From: Streptomyces chattanoogensis
GTDB taxonomy: Bacteria; Actinomycetota; Actinomycetes; Streptomycetales; Streptomycetaceae
NCBI RefSeq assembly: GCF_001294335.1
Contig: NZ_LGKG01000001.1
Location: forward strand, 1-64,000
DNA: 64,000 bases
Direction of reading: 5' to 3'
This document shows positions 8,772 through 17,528 of the stretch, in pieces; within the stretch, counting starts at the first letter, position 1, and every line of letters starts with the position of its first letter. Position numbers and translations under genes: made by a program. The notes beneath the pieces are model-generated. The model was not told the DNA's origin. It ran no database searches and was given only the letters and a program-made list of their open reading frames with translations.

Positions 8772-9938
8772 GTGACCGCGGACGACCCGGGCACCGCCCC
8801 GACGAGCGACGCAGCCGACAAGCCGGACGACGAAGCCACCGGCCCGGAGGACGAGGGCCCCGACCAGGGGGATGAGGCGCCCGCCGGGCCCGACGGGCCC
8901 CTCGCCATCCGCCTCGAACAACTCATCCTCGGCGCCGACCGCCGCTATACGCCGTTCCAGGCGGCCCGCAGCGCCGGTGTGTCGATGGATCTCGCGGCCC
9001 GCTTCTGGCGCGCCATGGGCTTCGCCGACATCGGCCAGGTCAAGGCGCTGACCGAGGCCGATGTGCTGGCGCTGCGGCGGCTCGCCGGTCTGGTCGAAGC
9101 CGGCCTGCTGAGCGAGGCGATGGCCGTACAGGTCGCCCGCTCCACCGGCCAGACCACCGCCCGCCTCGCCGACTGGCAGATCGACTCCTTCCTGGAGGGC
9201 CTGACCGAACCGGCCGACACCGGCCTGACCCGCACCGAGATCACCTACCCGCTGGTCGAGCTGCTGCTCCCCGAGCTGGAGGAGTTCCTGGTCTACGTCT
9301 GGCGGCGGCAGCTGGCCGCGGCCACCGGGCGGGTCGTCCAGGCCCAGGACGACGCGGAGATGGTCGACCGCCGCCTGGCCGTCGGCTTCGCCGACCTGGT
9401 GGGTTTCACCCGCCTGACCCGCCGCCTGGAGGAGGAGGAACTGGGCGAGCTGGTGGAGGCGTTCGAGACCACCTGCGCCGACCTGGTGGCCGCGCACGGC
9501 GGCCGGCTGATCAAGACGCTCGGCGACGAGGTCCTCTTCTCGGCCGACGACGCGGGCATCGCGGCGGAGATCGGCCTGCGCCTGATCGAGACCATGACCC
9601 ACGACGAGACGATGCCGGAGCTGCGGGTCGGCATCGCCTTCGGCACGGTCACGACCCGCATGGGCGATGTCTTCGGCACGACCGTCAACCTCGCCAGCCG
9701 GCTCACCTCGATAGCGCCCAAGGACACCGTCCTGGTGGACGAGGCGTTCGCGGAGGAGCTGGGACGTACCGGCGAGGCCCCGGTCTCCGAGGCGGACGCC
9801 GCGGCCGCGGAGAAGGCCGCCCGGGAGGGCACGGGCGAGGCACCGCCGTCGTACCGCTTCGCCCTCCAGCCGATGTGGCAGCGGCCGGTCCGTGGCCTGG
9901 GGGTCATCGAGCCGTGGCTGCTGAGGCGCCGCTCCTGA
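8772..9938 (+). CDS. cya: Class III adenylate cyclase
   Basis: A 388-residue soluble protein. Residues ~45-185 form an all-helical N-terminal region with an HTH-like YTPFQAARSAGVSMDLAARF segment. Residues ~198-340 are a class III cyclase homology domain: F-A-D-L-V-G-F-T-R-L contains the metal-binding Asp, then L-I-K-T-L-G-D-E-V-L-F, and M-G-D-V-F-G-T-T-V-N-L-A-S-R-L with the transition-state Asn and Arg. It converts ATP to cAMP; in Streptomyces the product acts with Crp in germination and antibiotic control. GTG 8772 follows GGGAGCAGG. Order birA-cya is conserved in the genus as I recall it. Confidence 0.92.
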   Translation: MTADDPGTAPTSDAADKPDDEATGPEDEGPDQGDEAPAGPDGPLAIRLEQLILGADRRYTPFQAARSAGVSMDLAARFWRAMGFADIGQVKALTEADVLALRRLAGLVEAGLLSEAMAVQVARSTGQTTARLADWQIDSFLEGLTEPADTGLTRTEITYPLVELLLPELEEFLVYVWRRQLAAATGRVVQAQDDAEMVDRRLAVGFADLVGFTRLTRRLEEEELGELVEAFETTCADLVAAHGGRLIKTLGDEVLFSADDAGIAAEIGLRLIETMTHDETMPELRVGIAFGTVTTRMGDVFGTTVNLASRLTSIAPKDTVLVDEAFAEELGRTGEAPVSEADAAAAEKAAREGTGEAPPSYRFALQPMWQRPVRGLGVIEPWLLRRRS

Positions 9939-10118
9939 TCACGTAGGGCGATCACGCAGGGCGTGGGTGGCGCCGTGCGGCGTGGCAGGGCCCGCCGAGT
10001 GGGCCGGGCCGGGCTGCCGGGGCTGAGCCGTGGCCCACGGGCCACCCCGGCACCCCCGCGTCGCGACCCCTCCTGTTCGTACGCCCCCGTACCTGAAATG
10101 ATCCCGCCAGATCACTCA

Positions 10119-10136
10119 GGTCAACGGTCGTTAACC
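10119..10136. promoter_or_regulatory. Inverted repeat overlapping the leader of the enoyl-CoA hydratase gene
   Basis: GGTCAACGGTCGTTAACC: two 8-base arms with one mismatch around a 2-base centre, ending just before the ribosome site GGGAGGG of the hydratase gene. The position is right for a repressor operator. No candidate regulator is adjacent. Confidence 0.5.
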
Positions 10137-10148
10137 GGGAGGGCTGTC

Positions 10149-10964
10149 ATGGACGGCGGGACACGCGAGATGCGGCGGTTCGGGGAAGAGGGCTGGGTCG
10201 GGATCGAACGGCACGGCTTTGTGGCGGAGCTGGTCATGGACCGGCCGAAGGCCATGAACGCGGTCTCCACGGCGATGGCCGACGCCCTGTCGCAGGCGTG
10301 CACCGAGCTGGCCGCCGACCGGTCGGTACGGGCCGTGGTGCTCAGCTCCACCCATGAGCGGGCCTTCTGCGTGGGCGCCGACCTCAAGGAGCGCAACTCC
10401 TTCACGGACGCGGACCTGATGCGCCAGCGGCCGCACACCCGCGCCGCGTACACCGGGGTGCTGGAGCTGCCGGTGCCCACCATCGCCGCCGTCCACGGCT
10501 TCGCGCTCGGCGGCGGTTTCGAGCTGGCGCTGGCCTGCGATCTGATCGTCGCGGACGGCAGCGCGGTGGTCGGGCTGCCGGAGGTGTCGGTCGGCGTGAT
10601 CCCCGGCGGTGGGGGCACCCAGCTGCTGCCGCGCCGGGTGGGGGCCGCCAGGGCGGCGGAGCTGGTGTTCACCGCGCGCCGGGTGCCGGCCGCCGAGGCC
10701 GCGGAGCTGGGGCTGGTGGACCAGCTGGCCGCCGACGGGCAGGACCGCACGGAGGCGCTGGCGCTGGCGGCCCGGATCGCCCGCAACTCGCCGGTCGGGC
10801 TGCGCGCCGCCAAGAAGGCCCTGCGGCTGGGGCACGGCCTCGACCTGCGCGCGGGCCTGGAACTGGAGGACGGCGCCTGGCGCAGCGTGGCCTTTTCGGG
10901 GGACCGCGCGGAGGGGGTCGCGGCGTTCAACGAGAAGCGGGACCCTGACTGGCCGGGGGAGTGA
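10149..10964 (+). CDS. Enoyl-CoA hydratase/isomerase family protein
   Basis: A 271-residue crotonase-fold enzyme. The acyl-CoA binding/oxyanion segments A-F-C-V-G-A-D-L-K-E and F-A-L-G-G-G-F-E-L-A-L-A-C-D are intact, and the catalytic Glu region reads G-L-P-E-V-S-V-G-V-I-P-G-G-G-G. It hydrates 2-enoyl-CoA in beta-oxidation, or acts on a related acyl-CoA. ATG 10149 is preceded by GGGAGGG; the longer open frame upstream is rejected. It is monocistronic, between cya and a GGDEF gene, with a palindrome in the leader that could bring regulation by an acyl-CoA-responsive repressor (inference). Confidence 0.9.
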   Translation: MDGGTREMRRFGEEGWVGIERHGFVAELVMDRPKAMNAVSTAMADALSQACTELAADRSVRAVVLSSTHERAFCVGADLKERNSFTDADLMRQRPHTRAAYTGVLELPVPTIAAVHGFALGGGFELALACDLIVADGSAVVGLPEVSVGVIPGGGGTQLLPRRVGAARAAELVFTARRVPAAEAAELGLVDQLAADGQDRTEALALAARIARNSPVGLRAAKKALRLGHGLDLRAGLELEDGAWRSVAFSGDRAEGVAAFNEKRDPDWPGE

Positions 10965-11144
10965 CCCGTCGGCCGGGGGGGGGCCGGGCGGCGCCCCTCT
11001 TGATCACTGAGTGCAACCCTCAGCGGCTCCTGCCCCGGCCTGCCCCGACGTACGGCGCCGCGCGCATTGGGTGAAACATTCCTACCCTGTAGTTCAGGGT
11101 GTGCTCACGGTGACGGGTTCACGGGAACGGAATGTGAGGATCCG

Positions 11145-12311
11145 GTGACGGGCCAGGGCAGTGCCGACGGCGATATGAGGCTGCGGGCGGTGGTGGAGCT
11201 GGCGCAGGCGATGGCGGCAGCGCCCACCCCGCACGAATCGGCGCGCGCCGCCGCCCTGGGTGCGCAGCAGGCCCTGGGCGGCTCCTTCGCGGCGGTCTCC
11301 AAGTGGGAGCGGGAGCTGGGCAAGCTGCGCGTGCTGGTCAATGTGGGCGAACTGGCCGAAGGGGAAGAGGAGTTCCCGGACGACGAGGCGTACCCGGTGC
11401 ACGAGTTCCCCGAGATCGCCGGCCTGCCGCACGAGCGGTGGTCCGGTGGTGAGCCCGACGCCTGGGTGGAGACCGCCGACGGGCCGTACGCGGAAGGCCG
11501 CCCGGGTGACGGCCGCTGCAACCATCAGCGGGTGGCCGCGCTGCGCCGCCGCGGCCGCGGCTGCTGTGTGGTGGCGCCGATCGTGCTGCACGGCCGGGCG
11601 TGGGGTGAGCTGTATGTCGCACGGCGTGTCGGGGAGCCGGTCTTCACCCGGCCGGACGCGGATTTCGCGACCGTGCTCGCCGCCGTCGCGGCCGCCGGGA
11701 TCGCCCAGACCGAGCGCCTCGCCGAGGCCCGCCGGCTGGCCTTCACCGACGCGCTGACCGGTCTCGCCAACCGCCGCGCCGTGGACATCCGGCTGGACGA
11801 GGCGCTGGAGCTGCACTGCCGGGAGGGTGCGGTGGTCAGCCTGGTGGTGTGCGATCTCAACGGGCTGAAGGAGGTGAACGACTCGCGCGGCCACGCCGTC
11901 GGTGACCGCCTGCTGGAACGATTCGGCTCGGTGCTCTCGCTGTGCGGCGCGATACTGCCCGGCACCCTCGCGGCCCGGCTCGGCGGCGATGAGTTCTGTC
12001 TGCTGTCGGTCGGCCCGTCGTCGGACGAGGTGGTCAAGGTGTCGGGCGAACTGTGCGCCCGTGCCGGGGAGTTGGACCTCGGCGACGGGGTCGCGGTCGG
12101 CGTCGCCTCGACCGGCGACCCGATCGGGCCGGTGCGCTCCGCCCGCCGCCTCTTCCGGCTGGCGGACGCGGCGCAGTACCGCGCCAAGGCCGCGCGCTCG
12201 GGCGAGCCGGTGGTCGCCGGGCGGCACGGCGGCCCCGACGATCCGGTCGTCCGGCTCGCGGACGCCCCGGAGCCGCGGCAGGGGCCGGAGCGTCGGCGGT
12301 TCCGCAGGTGA
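11145..12311 (+). CDS. GAF-GGDEF diguanylate cyclase
   Basis: A 388-residue cytoplasmic protein: a GAF-like sensor domain (~residues 10-185) with an inserted charged loop, then a GGDEF domain (~195-355). The active site R-L-G-G-D-E-F is intact, and F-T-D-A-L-T-G-L-A-N-R-R opens the domain, so it should make c-di-GMP, which in Streptomyces controls BldD and development. The residues five before GGDEF are I-L-P-G and not RxxD, so the inhibitory I-site appears to be missing. GTG 11145 has TGAGGA just upstream; a longer frame from 11067 has none. The C-terminus is Arg/Gly-rich. The locus recalls S. coelicolor SCO4931 (recalled order). Confidence 0.9.
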   Translation: MTGQGSADGDMRLRAVVELAQAMAAAPTPHESARAAALGAQQALGGSFAAVSKWERELGKLRVLVNVGELAEGEEEFPDDEAYPVHEFPEIAGLPHERWSGGEPDAWVETADGPYAEGRPGDGRCNHQRVAALRRRGRGCCVVAPIVLHGRAWGELYVARRVGEPVFTRPDADFATVLAAVAAAGIAQTERLAEARRLAFTDALTGLANRRAVDIRLDEALELHCREGAVVSLVVCDLNGLKEVNDSRGHAVGDRLLERFGSVLSLCGAILPGTLAARLGGDEFCLLSVGPSSDEVVKVSGELCARAGELDLGDGVAVGVASTGDPIGPVRSARRLFRLADAAQYRAKAARSGEPVVAGRHGGPDDPVVRLADAPEPRQGPERRRFRR

Positions 12312-12433
12312 GGCCGCCGCGGGCAGGTGGTGTCGCCGTGAGAGGTGCACGCTGGGTAAGGGGTGGTCCCGATATCCGGTCGTGACGAAACGCCTCGTGA
12401 CATCCGGCGATTCAGTCTCTAGGGTGCCTGAAT

Positions 12434-13978
12434 ATGGATATGCACACTGTGGTGCTGGGGACGTCCGGCACGACCGCACAGGACGTCATCGCGGTGGCCC
12501 GCGGTGCCGCCCGGATCGAGCTGCCCGAAGAGACGCTCGCGGCCGTCGCGGCCTCCCGCGCCTTCATCGACGACCTCGCTGCCAAGCCCGACCCCGTGTA
12601 CGGCGTTTCGACGGGCTTCGGTGCCCTCGCCGTCCGCCACATCAGCCCCGAGCTGCGCGCCCAGCTCCAGCGCAACATCGTGCGCTCGCACGCCGCCGGG
12701 ATGGGCCCGCGCGTCGAGCGCGAGGTCGTCCGCGCGCTGATGTTCCTGCGGCTGAAGACCCTGGCCTCCGGCCGTACCGGGGTGCGCCCGGTGGTCGTCG
12801 AGACCATGGCCGCGATACTCAACGCCGGCATCACGCCCGTCGTCCACGAATACGGCTCGCTCGGCTGCTCCGGCGACCTGGCCCCGCTCTCGCACTGCGC
12901 GCTGACGCTGCTGGGCGAGGGCGACGCCGAGGGGCCCGACGGCGTCGTCCGCCCGGCCGGCGAGCTGCTGGCCGCGCACGGCATCGCCCCCGTCGAGCTG
13001 CGCGAGAAGGAGGGCCTGGCCCTCCTCAACGGCACCGACGGCATGCTCGGCATGCTGGTGATGGCCTGCGCCGACCTCGCCCGGCTCTTCACCTCCGCGG
13101 ACATCACCGCCGCCCTCTCCCTGGAGGCGCTGCTCGGTACGGACAGGGTGCTCGCGCCCGAGCTGCACGCCATCCGCCCGCACCCCGGCCAGGCCGCCTC
13201 GGCCGCCAACATGCTCAAGGTGCTGGCCGGTTCGGGCTTCACCGGGCACCACCAGGACGACGCCCCGCGCGTCCAGGATGCCTACTCCATCCGCTGCGCC
13301 CCCCAGGTCGCCGGCGCCGGCCGGGACACCCTGGACCACGCCCGCCTGGTGGCCGACCGCGAGCTGGCGTCGTCGGTCGACAACCCGGTGGTGCTCCCCG
13401 ACGGCCGGGTCGAGTCCAACGGCAACTTCCACGGGGCCCCGGTCGCCTACGTCCTGGACTTCCTCGCCATCGCCGCGGCCGACCTCGGCTCCATCGCGGA
13501 GCGCCGTACCGACCGTCTCCTGGACAAGAACCGTTCGCACGGGCTGCCCGCCTTCCTGGCCGGTGACCCGGGCGTCGACTCCGGCCTGATGATCGCGCAG
13601 TACACCCAGGCCGCGCTGGTCAGCGAGCTGAAGCGGCTGGCCGCGCCCGCCTCGGTGGACTCCATCCCGTCCTCCGCCATGCAGGAGGACCATGTCTCCA
13701 TGGGCTGGTCGGCGGCCCGCAAGCTGCGCACCGCCGTCGACAACCTCACCCGGGTCGTCGCCGTCGAGCTCTACGCCGCGACCCGCGCGATCGAGATGCG
13801 CGACGGCCTGACGGCGGCCCCCGCGACGCTCGCGGTGCTGGACGCCGTACGGGCGGCTGGCATCAAGGGGCCGGGCGAGGACCGTTTCCTGGCGCCCGAC
13901 CTGGAGGCCGCCTACGCCTTCGTACGGTCCGGGAAGCTGGTCGAGGCCGTGGAGCCGGTGACCGGGGAGCTGGCCTGA
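12434..13978 (+). CDS. hutH: Histidine ammonia-lyase
   Basis: A 514-residue enzyme that deaminates L-His to urocanate, the first step of histidine use. The MIO cofactor triad is Cys-Ser-Gly in G-C-S-G-D-L-A-P-L (Ser146 from the first ATG, Ser144 from the second ATG at 12440), a variant known in Streptomyces enzymes in place of Ala-Ser-Gly. The catalytic Tyr loop Y-G-V-S-T-G-F-G and the S-S-A-M-Q-E-D-H segment are intact. Other hut genes are not adjacent, which is the usual situation in Streptomyces. An AGGGTG element lies about 10 bases before the first ATG. Confidence 0.95.
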   Translation: MDMHTVVLGTSGTTAQDVIAVARGAARIELPEETLAAVAASRAFIDDLAAKPDPVYGVSTGFGALAVRHISPELRAQLQRNIVRSHAAGMGPRVEREVVRALMFLRLKTLASGRTGVRPVVVETMAAILNAGITPVVHEYGSLGCSGDLAPLSHCALTLLGEGDAEGPDGVVRPAGELLAAHGIAPVELREKEGLALLNGTDGMLGMLVMACADLARLFTSADITAALSLEALLGTDRVLAPELHAIRPHPGQAASAANMLKVLAGSGFTGHHQDDAPRVQDAYSIRCAPQVAGAGRDTLDHARLVADRELASSVDNPVVLPDGRVESNGNFHGAPVAYVLDFLAIAAADLGSIAERRTDRLLDKNRSHGLPAFLAGDPGVDSGLMIAQYTQAALVSELKRLAAPASVDSIPSSAMQEDHVSMGWSAARKLRTAVDNLTRVVAVELYAATRAIEMRDGLTAAPATLAVLDAVRAAGIKGPGEDRFLAPDLEAAYAFVRSGKLVEAVEPVTGELA

Positions 13979-14004
13979 CGGACCCTCGGGCGCACGCGCC
14001 GGGC

Positions 14005-14331
14005 TCAGGCTTCTCCGTCGCGGCCGCGCCGCACCGAGTAGCCGACCAGCCCGGCGCCCAGCGCGAGGCAGCCGGCGGCGCCGATGACGTACGGCGTGGT
14101 GTCGGGGGAGCCGGTGTCGGCGAGGAGGTGCGGGGACCCGGCGGGGCCCTCGGTGGCGGTCGCGGCGCCGTCGCCGTCCGCCGCGCCGGGGTGCACCGCC
14201 GCGCCCGGACGGGCGCCGGAACCGGCCGGCCGGGCATCCTCCACACCGGCGTTCGCGGACGGTACGAACCACAGGGCGCACAGCACCGAACCCGCGGCCG
14301 CGGCGGTCAGCAGTGGTCGTCGTGCGGTCAC
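14005..14331 (-). CDS. Sortase-E-type (LAxTG) cell-wall-anchored small protein
   Basis: A 108-residue protein with an N-terminal signal peptide (R-R-P-L-L-T-A-A-A-A-G-S-V-L-C, likely cleaved after S-A-N-A), a Gly/Ala/Pro-rich low-complexity middle, the sorting motif L-A-D-T-G, a hydrophobic helix and a basic tail R-R-G-R-D-G. This is the LAxTG plan recognised by class E sortases in Streptomyces, as in the long chaplins. No chaplin domain is visible. GTG 14331 is preceded by a near-perfect AAGGAGG, which fixes the start. No sortase gene is nearby. The exposed part is only about 60 residues, so it may be a spacer or surface peptide. Confidence 0.75.
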   Translation of the reverse strand: MTARRPLLTAAAAGSVLCALWFVPSANAGVEDARPAGSGARPGAAVHPGAADGDGAATATEGPAGSPHLLADTGSPDTTPYVIGAAGCLALGAGLVGYSVRRGRDGEA

Positions 14332-14465
14332 CGGGCGATCCTCCTTGCGGGTCCGGCGCATTGGCCGCTGAGATCGTCCGCTGACATGCGCCGTTGACCG
14401 CAGATGTTAGTGACCGCCGCGGGTCGCGGGGAAGTCCGGCCGCGGACGTGCTTACCCTCCGTCCC

Positions 14466-14804
14466 ATGAGCAATGGTGAGACATCACGTTTTGTGCGGCT
14501 TCATGTGGAGCTGGTCATGGAGGTCACGGACGCCGAGCGGCTGACCGGCGCCGCCCTCGAGCACATCGGCGGCGACCCCTCCCTCCCCGACGACCAGCGC
14601 AAGCAGGCCCAGGACACGGTCCGCGAGGACCCCGCGGAGGCGCTGGCCCATCTCGTCGACCCGTTCGACCTCGTCACGGCCGTGCCGGGCACCGAGCTCG
14701 CGCACGCCTCCTGGAGCAGTGAGGAGATGACCGACTACGACCCGGACGCCGAGTGGGACGCGGCGGAGTGGGACCTGGCGGACGACACACCCGCGGAGGC
14801 CTGA
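14466..14804 (+). CDS. Small acidic conserved-type protein, unknown function
   Basis: A 112-residue soluble protein. The N-terminal R-F-V-R-L-H-V-E-L-V-M-E-V-T-D looks like a beta strand plus helix, and the C-terminal third is very acidic (D-Y-D-P-D-A-E-W-D-A-A-E-W-D-L). No family is recognised. The ATG at 14466 is the first sensible start; the open frame extends upstream with non-coding-like composition. A terminator-like hairpin follows at 14838. Confidence 0.65.
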   Translation: MSNGETSRFVRLHVELVMEVTDAERLTGAALEHIGGDPSLPDDQRKQAQDTVREDPAEALAHLVDPFDLVTAVPGTELAHASWSSEEMTDYDPDAEWDAAEWDLADDTPAEA

Positions 14805-14837
14805 TCCGGGCAGCACCGACCCCCATCCATCGACCAC

Positions 14838-14868
14838 GGCCCCCGTATGCGCCTTTCATCCGGGGGCC
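14838..14868 (+). terminator. Hairpin after the small acidic protein gene
   Basis: Perfect 8-bp arms GGCCCCCG and CGGGGGCC with a 15-base loop, followed by a pyrimidine-rich TCTCATCTT. This is a plausible rho-independent-like terminator about 35 bp after the stop. Confidence 0.55.
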
Positions 14869-14917
14869 TCTCATCTTCCTGCATATGGGTCGTCTGTCTG
14901 CCTGCGCATCCCCTGCC

Positions 14918-14944
14918 CGTATAGGTATCGTCTACCTGCATACG
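14918..14944. promoter_or_regulatory. Interrupted inverted repeat upstream of the L,D-transpeptidase gene
   Basis: CGTAT-A-GGTA on the left and TACC-TGC-ATACG on the right form two nested matching arm pairs around TCGTC. It lies 157 bp before the ldt start in an A+T-richer leader. Possible operator; the regulator is unknown. Confidence 0.4.
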
Positions 14945-15100
14945 TATCCATTGTGTCCGATTTGAGTGGCATCCTTCACATTCCCCTTTCCTTTTCCGTC
15001 GGCGTGCAACACGGTCGAAAGGCACAGACGTAACGAAAGCTCGAACCATCGGATCGGGAGTTCTGCCGGAGATCTGTCGGGAGTTCTGGGTTCGGTAGCA

Positions 15101-16402
15101 ATGGAGATACGCGTGATAACGGACAGCAATCGACGCACGGGTCTGATGACCGGCGCCGCACTGCTCGGGGGCGTCCTCACCCTCACGGCATGCGGCGCCG
15201 CCCACGGCGACGACGGCCATGCCGCGCATCCATCGAAGCCCGCGCACCAGACGCAGCCCGCGCACCAGAACGCCCAGCAGGTCGATGCCGCGGCCGTCGA
15301 GGACGCCTCGCAGGCCAGGATCGCGATCACGCCCCAGGACGGCACCAACGGCGCCGGCATCGGCAACGGCGCCAAGGTCACGGTCAGCGGCGGCAAGCTC
15401 ACCGACGTCACCATGACCGCCGGGAACGCCCACAGCACCGTCGAGGGCACGCTGTCCGCCGACGGCACCTCCTGGAAGCCCGACACGGCGCTGGCCAAGT
15501 CCACGACGTACAAGATCACCGCCCATGCCGTGGACTCCCAGGGCCGCAAGGCGGTGGAGAACTCGACCTTCACCACCGTCGCCCCGGACCCCCACACCTT
15601 CATCGGCACCTTCACCCCGGAGGACGGTTCGACCGTCGGCGTCGGCATGCCGGTGTCGGTCAACTTCGACAAGCCGGTCGTGAACAAGAAGCGCGTCGAA
15701 TCCGCGATCAGCGTCGCATCGACCAGCAATCAGCGGATCGTCGGCCACTGGTTCGGCAACAAGCGGCTGGACTTCCGCCCCCAGGGGTACTGGCAGCCGG
15801 GCTCCACGGTCTCCATGACGCTCGGCCTGGCCGGGGTCGAGGCCTCGCCCGGTGTCAAGGGCATCCAGAGCAAGACCGTCGGCTTCACCGTCGGCCGCTC
15901 GCAGATCAGCACCGTCGACGCCAAGACGCACAAGATGACCGTCGTCCGCGACGGCCGGGTGATCAAGACCATCCCGATCTCCGCGGGCGCCAAGGACCAC
16001 CCCACCTACAACGGCAAGATGGTCATCTCCGAGAGGTTCAAGCAGACCCGGATGAACGGCTCCACGGTCGGCTTCGCCAAGAAGGACGGCAAGGGCGAGT
16101 ACGACATCCCCGATGTCCCGCACGCCATGCGGCTGTCCGCCTCCGGCACGTTCATCCACGGCAACTACTGGGGCAAGGGCATCTTCGGCAAGGCCAACAC
16201 CAGCCACGGCTGCATCGGCCTGGAGGACGTCCGGGGCGCCAAGGACCCGTCCACCGACGCGGCATGGTTCTTCGAGCACTCGCGGCTCGGTGACGTCGTC
16301 CAGGTGGTCAACTCCGGGGACCGCACCATCCAGCCGGACAACGGCCTCAACGGCTGGAACATGGACTGGTCGCAGTGGGTCGCGGGCAGCGCCCTGCGGT
16401 GA
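15101..16402 (+). CDS. L,D-transpeptidase lipoprotein with Ig-like domains
   Basis: A 433-residue secreted lipoprotein that should form 3-3 peptidoglycan cross-links. The lipobox L-T-A-C puts the lipidated Cys at residue 31. A His/Gln-rich linker (~35-60) is followed by two Ig-like domains (~65-165 and ~170-265) and a YkuD catalytic domain (~270-400) with H-G-N-Y-W and S-H-G-C-I-G-L, the nucleophile being Cys371. This is the layout of mycobacterial LdtMt2-type enzymes. ATG 15101 is chosen because the signal peptide begins there; upstream extensions would bury it. A strong hairpin follows the gene, so it is probably monocistronic. Confidence 0.93.
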   Translation: MEIRVITDSNRRTGLMTGAALLGGVLTLTACGAAHGDDGHAAHPSKPAHQTQPAHQNAQQVDAAAVEDASQARIAITPQDGTNGAGIGNGAKVTVSGGKLTDVTMTAGNAHSTVEGTLSADGTSWKPDTALAKSTTYKITAHAVDSQGRKAVENSTFTTVAPDPHTFIGTFTPEDGSTVGVGMPVSVNFDKPVVNKKRVESAISVASTSNQRIVGHWFGNKRLDFRPQGYWQPGSTVSMTLGLAGVEASPGVKGIQSKTVGFTVGRSQISTVDAKTHKMTVVRDGRVIKTIPISAGAKDHPTYNGKMVISERFKQTRMNGSTVGFAKKDGKGEYDIPDVPHAMRLSASGTFIHGNYWGKGIFGKANTSHGCIGLEDVRGAKDPSTDAAWFFEHSRLGDVVQVVNSGDRTIQPDNGLNGWNMDWSQWVAGSALR

Positions 16403-16437
16403 TCCGCCCGCGCGGGGACGGCCTGCGCACAAGCTGA

Positions 16438-16480
16438 CCGACGCCCGGTGACGCCGTAAATACGGCGCACCGGGCGTCGG
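16438..16480 (+). terminator. Long stem-loop terminator after the L,D-transpeptidase gene
   Basis: Arms of 20 paired bases with a single bulged A at 16451 and a 2-base loop (inner part CGCCGTA-AA-TACGGCG). No T-run follows, as is common in high-G+C terminators. It separates ldt from the GNAT gene, which starts 21 bp later. Confidence 0.75.
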
Positions 16481-16500
16481 CCGTGCGTACGGTGCGCGGC

Positions 16501-17469
16501 ATGGAAATCGACACCGAGGCGTGGTTCGCCGTGGCGGCCGCGGCACACGGGCATGACCGCCCGAGCACACCGGCCCCCGAACACGCCGCCGAGGCCGGGC
16601 GGCTGAAGGTCCGCTCCCCGCGCAGCCGCTCCGCCGTCTTCGCCCTTCCCGCCACCGGCGGTTACGCGGGTGTCGCCCTGCTGCGTCTCTTCGGCACCAC
16701 GGAGAACGCCAAGAACGCCAAGAACGCCACGACCGCCACGACTGCCTTCCTCGACACCTTCACGGTCCACCCCGGGCGGCGCGGCCGCGGGGCGGGCCGC
16801 GCACTGTGGGACGAGGTGCGCGCCCGGCTCGCCGCCGAGGGGCGTACGTCGGTCAGCGCGATGGTCCAACGAGGCGGCGCGGGCGAGGAGTTCGCCCTCT
16901 CGCGGGGTGCGGAGTGCGCGCTGCCGATGGCGGCGTACGTCCAGGAGGTGCGCGAGGTTCCCGCCGAGCCCGTCCCGCCCCCGCCCGGCTACCGCTTCCT
17001 CGCCTGGACGGGCCTCGTCCCCGACGAGCACGCCCTCGCACACGCCCGCGCGCACGACGCCATGGAGGACGCGCCGGCCGGCGACCTGGACCTGCACCGC
17101 GACCCCTGGGACCCGGAACGGATACGCGCCGCGGCCCGCCTCGTCCGCGACCGCGGCGGCGTGCTGCTGACCGTGGCGGCCCTCGCCGAGGCCGACGGCG
17201 CCATCGCGGGCTACACCGAACTCGTCCTGCCCACCCCTGCCTCCGTACGCGCCGTCCAGTACGACACCGTCGTCGTCCCCGGCCACCGCGGCCGCGGCCT
17301 GGGGCGCGCCGTGAAGCTGCGGATGCTGGCGTATCTGCGCGCGGAACGGCCCGGCGTACGGGAGATCGTGACGACCGTCGCGGACGCCAACGGGCCGATG
17401 CGGGCGGTCAACGCGGGCCTGGGGTACCGGGCCGACAGCGCGGTGGGGATGTACCAGTTACGGCTGTGA
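16501..17469 (+). CDS. Tandem GNAT N-acetyltransferase
   Basis: A 322-residue protein with two GNAT folds. The first (~residues 40-150) has the acetyl-CoA loop H-P-G-R-R-G-R-G-A-G-R-A-L-W; the second (~165-320) has V-P-G-H-R-G-R-G-L-G-R-A-V-K. The second domain ends with V-N-A-G-L-G-Y-R. Substrates of such double-domain Streptomyces GNATs are mostly unknown; related proteins include mycothiol synthase-like enzymes, but key features of MshD are not evident. The third-last sense codon (17458-17460) is TTA, so efficient completion may depend on bldA. The segment A-K-N-A-K-N-A-T-T-A-T-T-A is a local codon-repeat expansion. Confidence 0.85.
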   Translation: MEIDTEAWFAVAAAAHGHDRPSTPAPEHAAEAGRLKVRSPRSRSAVFALPATGGYAGVALLRLFGTTENAKNAKNATTATTAFLDTFTVHPGRRGRGAGRALWDEVRARLAAEGRTSVSAMVQRGGAGEEFALSRGAECALPMAAYVQEVREVPAEPVPPPPGYRFLAWTGLVPDEHALAHARAHDAMEDAPAGDLDLHRDPWDPERIRAAARLVRDRGGVLLTVAALAEADGAIAGYTELVLPTPASVRAVQYDTVVVPGHRGRGLGRAVKLRMLAYLRAERPGVREIVTTVADANGPMRAVNAGLGYRADSAVGMYQLRL

Positions 17470-17528
17470 GGGAGCCCGGCCGGCAGGGCCGTCCCCGGGC
17501 GCCGCGCCGTCGTCCGTACCCTGACCAG

